Source: Leuctra nigra
Lineage: Eukaryota; Arthropoda; Insecta; Plecoptera; Leuctridae
Reading direction: 5' to 3'
Assembly (NCBI GenBank): GCA_934045905.1
Contig: OW203763.1
Coordinates: 24,975,108 to 25,039,107 of the forward strand
DNA length: 64,000 bases
Shown here: piece after piece, positions 55,986 through 64,000 of the stretch
Numbering within the stretch: position 1 is the first letter of the stretch
How the letters are laid out: each line of letters opens with the position of its first letter
The notes under the pieces: generated by a model
Told to the model about the DNA's origin: nothing
The model's database searches: none
Seen by the model: the letters and a program-made list of their open reading frames with translations, nothing else
Program-made: the position numbers and the translations under genes

Positions 55986-58900
55986 GATGACACCAACTAA
56001 CTACAGGACCCGGCCCATTTCAATTAAATTCAAACGTTCGTGTAAATGGTCTCCGCCCACACTACCATTTAGGGAGTATTATGTAATATTATGTTATTAT
56101 TTAAATTATCATTAGTCATATCCTTATGCATACACTAGTTGTGATAATGATGTTGTCTACGTACTCTGCAACTTTGTTTAACTAACGTATTTGTTGTCGA
56201 GCCTGACATGATATATAAGGGTAGAAAAGAAAACGCCGGCATATACCCTTTTAGAATATAAATTTGACTCCCTAAAATTTGGTTAGATTTGAAGAAGGAG
56301 CTCAATTAATAAAACTTGGATGTCCTCGCATGCGAATCACCCTTTCATAACTCTCCTTTCTACTAGTTTCGGTGACAAAAGCCGGAACCCCATTCTCTCC
56401 GCGTAACCGGGGTTGCTACCCAATCTTGCATGCACCTAACCATTGGTCTCCATACTGTTGATTCATAGACCCCATGCATATACAATCGCTACTGTTGACT
56501 ACAGTCACAACCATGTAACCTATAGGCCACGCCGACAAATAAAAAAAATATCCACTCACTATTCAGAGCTCGAGCTCAGAATGAAAATTTAGCGCATCCA
56601 TGCACTCGTCAATAGGAAAATTCTATGGCAATAGAGGCTCTATTCTCAACGAAAGAGAATGCATTTTGATAAATCTTTGCGGTCTTTGTTAGATCCCTTT
56701 ACAATACGTCGTGCGGATGGTTGGTTAATGTATTTGTTGATGATTGATATCTTCGTTTTATTAGATAATACAAGTCGACAGTGTTGAATAGGAATGGCGC
56801 GCGGCATTAGGTTGGTGGCACTATGTTTTGAATCAGCTGGTAGATGGTTCATCATTGCTTAAACGAGAAGAGGTTTATCTAATTAATCAAATTCATCACG
56901 TTTTAGAATTACCAACGTTGTAATCGTATAGTGGTGTATATATATAGATGAGATGAGATGAGAAGTGAGTGGTATAAATTTAATTGAAATTCACGGAAGG
57001 GTTATGATGGTTGATGGTGATCATTGTGCTCTCGGACTGGCTCTGGAGTGACGGTGACGGATCATACTGGACCACCCGGAGCGTTAGCGGTTGCCCCTCG
57101 GGAATCATCTGCCTTTCGGGAATAACAAGGGAGCATAATATTAGATATATATATATATTGATTGTCATCTTGTTTGGTCTAATATACATAAATGCCGTGC
57201 CAGTCTATATAGGTAGAGTTTGATACTGTTACCTTTGGTCCTCTGGGGTAATTGGACAGAGGCATGCATAGCAAGCCCCGGGCTAGTTTTATACGGTCAT
57301 TTTTTTTTGTCAAATCTCTTTGTCACAGCGTTTCTTTCTATCAAACTGACCGACTAAACATCAGCCATGTTATAAATACAAAAAACCGTTTGGTCCAATT
57401 CTTCAGTCACGTGTTTGTTCATTTTTGTCCATGTTCCATCCGAGTAGAATAGAAAATGAATCGGACGCGGGTTTTTTCATTACAAACAAAAGTACCATCA
57501 GTCTATTTCATATCACGATTTATGTCAAACAATATAACCAAACACTTGACAAAATATTAATGGAACGAAGCACTTCCATACCGGTGGTAATGCAGAGCTT
57601 TATCGATTACTTCACAAGTGAAAAATTATCTCACGAATTAAAAAGCAGTCAGTTTTGACAGTTGCATTCCCCATAACAAATATTTATACCGCGCTTAATC
57701 GAATCAATGATTCTGTTTTGAACGGGCGGGAAGTAACTGTCGTAAAATCTATTGCATTAATGGTCCAATGTCATCAATTTAGTGGTACTGCTTTTGCTTT
57801 CCTGCGCCCCCATACCGTGGATTCGAGCATCGGCTATTACTAGGGGGCAGCCCATCATGTAGCTCAACCCTAACAACTATAGATTCTGATTATCCTATTG
57901 TTATTCCATCGGTTTTTCACTATGCCATCCACTTGTATTGGAAGCCCTACTGTTTCATTCCAATCCTCTATTCAATATATAACATGGCACTCTTTCATCT
58001 CAATTCATTTCCTCCCCCTATAGACAGGCAAAGTTAATATCTATCTAGCAGCCAGAATCCCCCAAGTGTTCTTGTTCATTTATGCTGGCTTACTCTCGAC
58101 CTTTATAAAATAATAGAAAAGGTTTGGTATGATGAAGTCTGAACGGGCTTATGCTGACTGAATCTCTCTATCACTTCACAGCCATCCTGTCATAAGTTTG
58201 GACTGTGATTTCCCCTCTCTCTCCTCTCCTCTCCTTCACCCGACGCTGACTGTTCGGCCTCAGTGTGTGATTCTTCATAATGAATGAACGACATCGAAAT
58301 CCCGACATTGTTATTGGAAAACAACAGGGAGTCAAGTATTATAGAGAGAGGCTTCATCGTGTAACCATGCAGGGCTGAGTGAGAAGGTCATAAAGCTTTC
58401 TTTCAATAACAAGAATTCAAAATGATTCTAAATGTCTGTCTATATGAATACTAGGAGTGGATTTTCACGCAAACACTTGAAGCCGAAAAGCTGTTGTGTA
58501 GTGTGTACTTGTATTTGGTTGTAAAAACAAGGAGACACCCTCTAATACCCCGACAATTTGTTTAAATAACCACTTGCTGTTTAGCTCGTACTGAAGAGAA
58601 TGAAGCGTCAACGGGATGGGTTTGCCAGGCACGTTAAAATATTGAAATTCTATTCGGTGATGTATAGACGAGAATGGGGTGCAGTAATTTTGTGTGCGAC
58701 AATGCAGCGTTGTGGAAATCCCCCGGGTGTAAGGCGCCATTTTGATTCTAATTTGAAAAGCTTCCCCACAAGAATCGCTCGCTCAGTTTGCGCTTTGTTT
58801 TATGCGAAAACGTCACCGATGTATAAACTCGTAACTCGGGATTCATTCCCGTCCTTAGAATTAGTAATGAGATTATAATAAAATTGCGCGCACATTTTTC

Positions 58901-61900
58901 CGAAGAGAGATCGTAAATATCCAGCCAAAGTTGCAGTGAATTGAAAAGCTCTAAGCTCATGCGAATCTCATCAATGAATACCAAGTCAAGCAACTAAATG
59001 TCAAGTGTCTTCATCTACAGGAGCCAAGTGTAAAAAATTGAACGTGGTTTCGAATTGTCAATTGACTGAGTAACACTCTGTCTTTGAAGTGGAACTGAAC
59101 TATTCATCTCTAGGCGGTGGAAGAATGCTAAGTGAGGAATGTTGACCGTCTCATAAGTGTACCTCACGGCAATTCTATCTAACCACCCTGATTTTGTTTG
59201 ACAGCTAAGCCGAAGAGCTAATGAAGTTCTATTCCATCTCACTAGCATGACGTTGCCCTTGGATGTCGAGAGAATACTGTCTTTCTCGTATCGCAATGGA
59301 TCGAAGACGTTCGATTCGAAGAAAAGACAGCTCGAAAGATCGAAGAAATAGGAATCAAAGCTGGCAGAAGCTGGGAAAGACAGCTAGAAAAAAGTTCGAA
59401 GACATCTCAAAGGAAAGGTTGAACAAGAATAGTAAAAAGTTCGTCGGAATGATCTTCTGACTGGATGGAAGCAAATATACGTTACCTTTGTATGGATCAA
59501 CGAGCGACGTACTGTTTGAGGTATATAATCCATAACATTTATATGAAATGGTAGTCTTCCGCTCACTGCATTTATACTTCCAAGCTCAAATAGAGTTCCA
59601 AACTTGTAGAAAGCTCGTAGCATATAAGAGCTGCGTGCTGATCAAATTGATAAATTTGATTATTGCGTGTTACTTCTGACATAGGGTCATCGTGGATTGT
59701 GTAGCCTTCAATGGCTCACAATTTAGACGGGCATATACCCTAATGTTTGTAACAGAGGGAATTGTTTCGTCGCTGTTTTCATGTTTCTCTTCACGAAAGT
59801 TTCTTTGTACAAGACAGAGCAGATACTTATGGAAAGAAAAACGGTAGAAATCTTGAGTGACAGAGTAGTGTGGTTAAGAATCTCTAACTCTCTCGTAGAG
59901 TGAGTATTGCGGGCTCACTCCTCTCTTGCCCTCTTGAATTGAGAAGTAGTCGGTCACTGTCAACCTCAATGGCGTAACTGCGCGTGATTGAATATTACTG
60001 AGACCCTTCAGGCTCTTCAGTCCACCACTCAAGTGGCGACCAAACGCCAGGCCTTTTGGTCCCTTTGTCGACTTTATTAGTACAAAAGACCAACCATATT
60101 CTCATCTCATCTTTATTACAATATGATGAGGAGACTTTGTATTATATTCATAAACAATCGTTATTAAAAATGCGTCAAGTGCCTTTTCCCCTTCTAAAAT
60201 GTGTTTTAGTTCATTAAAGATTCTCTCGATTTTTTGTATTGAAAAATTATTCTTGACAACTTAAACAATGAAACTTGACAAATAATTGAAGTAATTGAAA
60301 ACTCAAAGCAAACATCATTTTGCTTTAATCGATTTCACATTAGTGGGAAAATACATTTTTATTAAAAGGATGAATAATTTCGCCAATTACCTAGAGGCTC
60401 TGAATACGTCGTTAAAAATCCAACTCGCTAATGAATAATTGAGTGTCTGGAAAACGAATTGAAAGAGTGGAGTAAAGTAGAAAAATCACTCGCAGAACAC
60501 ACAAAGCATTAGCCATTCATTTTTCATGCTTTATTTCAACATTTCCATTCTCTTGCCTACTTGAGTCTGAATTGCAGGTGACTCTCAGTCTCAGGTGAGC
60601 CCCATTTCTCTTCTCTGGAATACTCTCATCAAGTCCTGTTTGTTTCAAGTCGCGAGTCAGCCTCTGGAGTGTTGCTGTTCCGTTCACCGATTATCATTCA
60701 TTCAGTGTTCAGATGAGATTGCCATCTCACTCGTCCCAGCATCCCACTCGTCCCACCATGCCCAAACATCTGGCACGTCGGGGATTCAATTGTCACTACT
60801 CACTCATGACAATAACAATACGAGATTCTTCACTTTCTTTCTGCACTTCAAACATCATCTTCGCTCGCATCAAGTATTTACCTGAGCCTTCTTGAATGTC
60901 TGGGCTAAACGTGGTCATGAATAATATTCCTCCTCTTTTCTTAGTTTCAACGCAACATTCCATTTTGAAAAGACTTGATATTTTTTCTATTTATGATGGT
61001 CACACCATTCATGCGAAAAGATAGATTTGTAAGGCAGAGGGTGACTGCAGGGGGATAAGTTTAGTGATTGAAGTGAAGTAGAGGGAAGTTAACTTGTGGC
61101 TCTATCTCCGCGGCAGACTCAAATGTTATCACAGTTCCCCAACCCCAACCCCCTGTCTAAATCCCAACGATCAGTATATAGCCAGGGGTAGGAGCTGGGA
61201 CTGCAGAAACTTGGGCTATATCAGATCAATGTTGGACTTTATCTCTCGTTTCCGAGAAGTTATAAACTTGTAAGATGTGTCTGGGGGTTGTCTCAATTCG
61301 GGCATTGTATAGCTCTTGTCCTTTGAATGGTTTTAATGTTAACACTAATACTAGAGCATATTGTTGTACTTGTGGGGATTTGTAATACAATGTACACAGC
61401 ATGAGATGGCGAGAGTAAAATGAGTCCCCAGGAAATGGAATCGGAAGGGTTGGTAGCCTGGTGAGCTAACAATTATAGAGGGCTACGTTTACGTGAATGC
61501 AAGAGGAGTGGTCGGTTTGCTTGAACGCCGCAATATGTCACAACATTGGCCACCACGGCAATGAACGACCGGGATTGAATGCGAATCATCGCTGAAAGCC
61601 GAAGGAGAGGTGAGAATAATTGTTAGTTGGGTTCGACTGCAATTGCAAATCGCATTAGCATAATAACATGAGAGCAAGATGGGACGAATGCAAGTCGACG
61701 AGAGCTTCTGCTTCGGACTACAATGATCAGACCAAGAGTTTCCGTGGGAAATCGTATTTTCTGAGCCCGGCATTTCCATCGATTTTGTTTTCCATTTACA
61801 TCATTTACCCTCTGGGCAAGCAAACTTGTACAAAATGTTGTCGGTTTAGATGTAAACTAATTAGAACTTCATTAAAATCACATCAGCTACTCATGTACTT

Positions 61901-62181
61901 TTTGCATGTGTCGAAATTTCGTATAAGTTGATTTCCATATTCGATCGAATTTTACTTGGTTTGCAAATTAAGGCTAATTCTAATTAAAACGTCTGGCAAA
62001 CTAGACACACATTTTATACATCCCGAAGTTTTTTATATATCTATTTTTCAAAAAAGAAAACCCCATCTGTATCATTCCAGTAGAAATGACAGCTCCTGGG
62101 GGAAGACGTGTAGTAAAAAAGCACAATGCATGGCTGGTGAAGCACCGGGGATGGCTAGGACTACGAGGGTGGGCAGAATTT

Positions 62182-62351
62182 GGAGAGAGAGAGCGAGAGA
62201 GAGAGAAAGAGCGAGAGAGAGAGCGGGGGGGTCGACCACAGCTAGAACTAGGATTGCGCAGAGTTTCTGGCACCTCTACTAGCTAGCTAGCGCGCGGCGA
62301 GACTTGCGAGCTGGAGCCGAGCACAGCCAGTCGCTGCTCGGAACTCGATCG
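62182..62351 (+). promoter_or_regulatory. Putative GAGA-type promoter of a downstream + strand gene
   Basis: A GA-dinucleotide tract at 62182-62224 contains many GAGAG elements. It lies about 100-145 bp upstream of an initiator-like CCAGTC (A at 62329). A TCGATCG at 62345-62351, about +17 to +23, fits the pause-button consensus KCGRWCG. The stretch is unusually CpG-rich for this window. In Drosophila these elements mark stalled-polymerase promoters of developmental genes. Assignment here is by motif only. Confidence 0.4.
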
Positions 62352-62516
62352 CGTCGGTGTTCATAACAGCAACAGAACGTTCGAACTCTTGCGCGCAACC
62401 ACGTTCAAACCTCCGTCCCTCGCACGGCGCAGGTACCCGCGAATCTTTACACACACAAAACTGTCATTCAAAAGTGCAACACCACGTCACATTGGAATAC
62501 TAATTTTAAAAAAACG
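62329..62516 (+). other. Putative noncoding first exon (5' UTR) of an unidentified gene
   Basis: From about 62284 to 62516 there is no ATG on the + strand, which is notable over more than 230 bp. The stretch is CpG-rich and ends at a strong donor ACG|GTAAGA at 62517. A second possible donor CAG|GTACCC lies at about 62431. No coding exon follows in the remaining 1.5 kb, so the gene body would be beyond the right edge. Identity unknown. Confidence 0.4.
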
Positions 62517-64000
62517 GTAAGAGAAATATTATTTATTTTATACTATCTTTTATATTTTTTTTATCACAGTCAATTTGTGGTATCGACAAATCAATTTGAT
62601 TTTGTTCCATTTCGTGTCACTTGCACGGCTGTGGGAAATATAACTGATTGTTTAACAAGATAATTGATTCGTTTTTAACGACGCACGCGCTAGTAAGCAG
62701 GAAGGGAGGCTAATGATGCCGTCGGTCTAGCTCTATGACTGGATTGATAAGGAATTACATTTGAGGGATCGGAGCCCGCACACGGTTGGTTAGATTAGCT
62801 CGGAGTAAAATCGAATCGGAGTCGACGAGTTGAAACGTCTTAGGATTGGTTCACCTGACATGTTTCTGTTTAGAGAGGATTTTGTGACATGGGTTTCCAA
62901 ATTATCAGGGGATAACTAATGATGATGATTTTCTGCATTTTGATGAATATCTTTTTTGTAATTAGTGTTAATTAGATTTATAGTTTTAATTGATACACCT
63001 GAGTAACTTCAATATGTAATAACTAATAAGGAAATTATTTTTTTGAAATGATGAATTGTATTGTTAACCTAATTATATGAACACCTATAAGTTATAACCT
63101 TAAAAGTCATGCTATAGGGACAGCAAATATCAAATTGAGATGTCTGTTACCATTGTAAATAATATATGTATTAGAATTACAATATAATTGTCATTGTTAT
63201 GTATCGGCCCGAAGTATTAACTTTCTAATAAATGTAATAAGAATAAGAGTTTGCGAATGATTTGCCGAGTCCGCATAACTCTTGACTTGTGAGAGGTCAA
63301 ATTAAATATACGAATATAATTAAGATCCCATTATTTTGAGGCTTCGGGTGCTCTAGAAATGCACGCTTCAAAACGTGTTTAATAGGTTGCTTAAAAAAAA
63401 TGAGCGTAAATTTGCATATAGTTTGGCGGAGCTTTCTCTGGGGGCAGAATCTTCTTTTAGTTCTACTTGTGCAGCATTTAGCAATATGATATTGAAACTA
63501 TATCCTCCCAGATTATATTGATCGTTTTAATATAATGTAGATTATGCATTTATCTCTTTTTTTGCTCGCCGAAAAAGGTTTCTAATAACTTTATAATAGT
63601 GCCGTAGGGTATACAAAATCCTGTGACGTTCCAGAATTGCGAAGAGAAATGTTTTCAAGTAAAGACCGTTTCTTTCCAGTAATTCCTCCATGACATTATC
63701 CTCGTTAGTTATTAATGACACTCATTAATCACTATTATAATCAATTTTAAGAGCATCGAAGTGACTATCTGTCTTTGGCGTGCCAGTCAATCCAATCAAA
63801 CCTTTCCTATTCCCCAAAGTTTCAGTGTGCGTGAAAAAATTACAAGTGAGAGAAAAAAAACTTTAATCCCTAAAAGCGAACACGCAAGGTGCACATTTCT
63901 AAAATTCTCTAAAATGAATCATCTAAGCACAATAGTTAAATAGTTTTGAAAGGACGTTCGCATTCCGAAATTGCTGCATATTGTAAATTGAAAGGCATTT
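62517..64000. other. Putative first intron of the right-hand gene
   Basis: AT-rich sequence after the donor at 62517, with no acceptor plus coding frame that I can support before the window ends. The frame at 63761-63943 has no motif. Confidence 0.4.

Larger units (their letters stand above)
45815..62181. other. Long region without recognised genes
   Basis: About 16 kb of AT-rich DNA. Open frames here (for example 49024-49230, 49684-49923, 56646-56855, 57011-57223, 59263-59460, 61489-61779) lack domain motifs, splice-supported neighbours or a consistent composition. A few decayed tRNA-like SINE remnants are listed separately. If the + strand gene starting near 62.3 kb is real, this could include its upstream regulatory DNA. 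Confidence 0.55.

Noticed and set aside
57011..57189. GC-richer patch with frames on both strands
   Set aside because: Considered as an exon, but no acceptor/donor pair fits and neither translation shows a known motif.
59263..59460. Lys/Arg-rich 65-codon frame
   Set aside because: Basic composition comes from GAA/AAG repeats; no conserved domain or splice context.
1..64000. A new defence, biosynthetic or mobile gene system
   Set aside because: Apart from one receptor gene, one LINE and small repeats, no cluster of related coding genes or repeat-spacer array was seen on either strand.

Overview
The window looks like insect nuclear DNA: AT-rich, with large introns bounded by GT-AG splice sites, tRNA-derived SINE debris, inverted-repeat elements and one non-LTR retrotransposon. 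Frequent TAGGTAC-type words and the repeat types hint at Hemiptera, but I cannot fix the species. No prokaryotic gene, CRISPR array or viral gene was seen.

The main content (about 7.1-42.3 kb, + strand) is the 3' two thirds of one large gene. It encodes a receptor-type protein tyrosine phosphatase of the Ptp99A type (insect relative of vertebrate PTPRG/PTPRZ, R5 group). I joined 12 coding exons by splice sites and reading phase. Their 2871 nt form one open frame of 956 codons plus stop. The order is: end of one FN3 domain, two further FN3 domains, one transmembrane helix, an active PTP domain D1 (WPD loop, HCSAGVGRT loop), a catalytically dead D2 (Cys to Asp, Arg to Glu, WPD Asp to His), and a short low-complexity tail. 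The 5' exons (signal peptide and first FN3 repeats of the long form) lie to the left of the window.

Inside the 15.3 kb intron after the first visible exon, at 18614-18743, is a short exon with a strong predicted signal peptide. Its donor is in the right phase to splice onto the next FN3 exon. I read it as a likely alternative first exon for a receptor isoform with fewer FN3 repeats.

A probable 3' UTR and poly(A) region follows the stop (39896 to about 42345). From 42.4 to 62.2 kb there is no recognisable gene except a 5'-truncated, frameshifted LINE (42995-45811, minus strand). At 62.2-62.5 kb a GA-repeat tract, a CpG-rich ATG-free stretch with initiator-like and pause-button-like motifs, and a good splice donor suggest the promoter and noncoding first exon of another + strand gene lying to the right.

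The introns carry tRNA-headed SINE copies, several terminal-inverted-repeat elements, a near-perfect 55 bp fold-back made of tRNA-like halves, and an element with a 24 G run. I found no convincing new multi-gene system. The most useful leads are the alternative signal-peptide exon, the shared intron position inside both phosphatase catalytic loops, and the tRNA-like fold-back.
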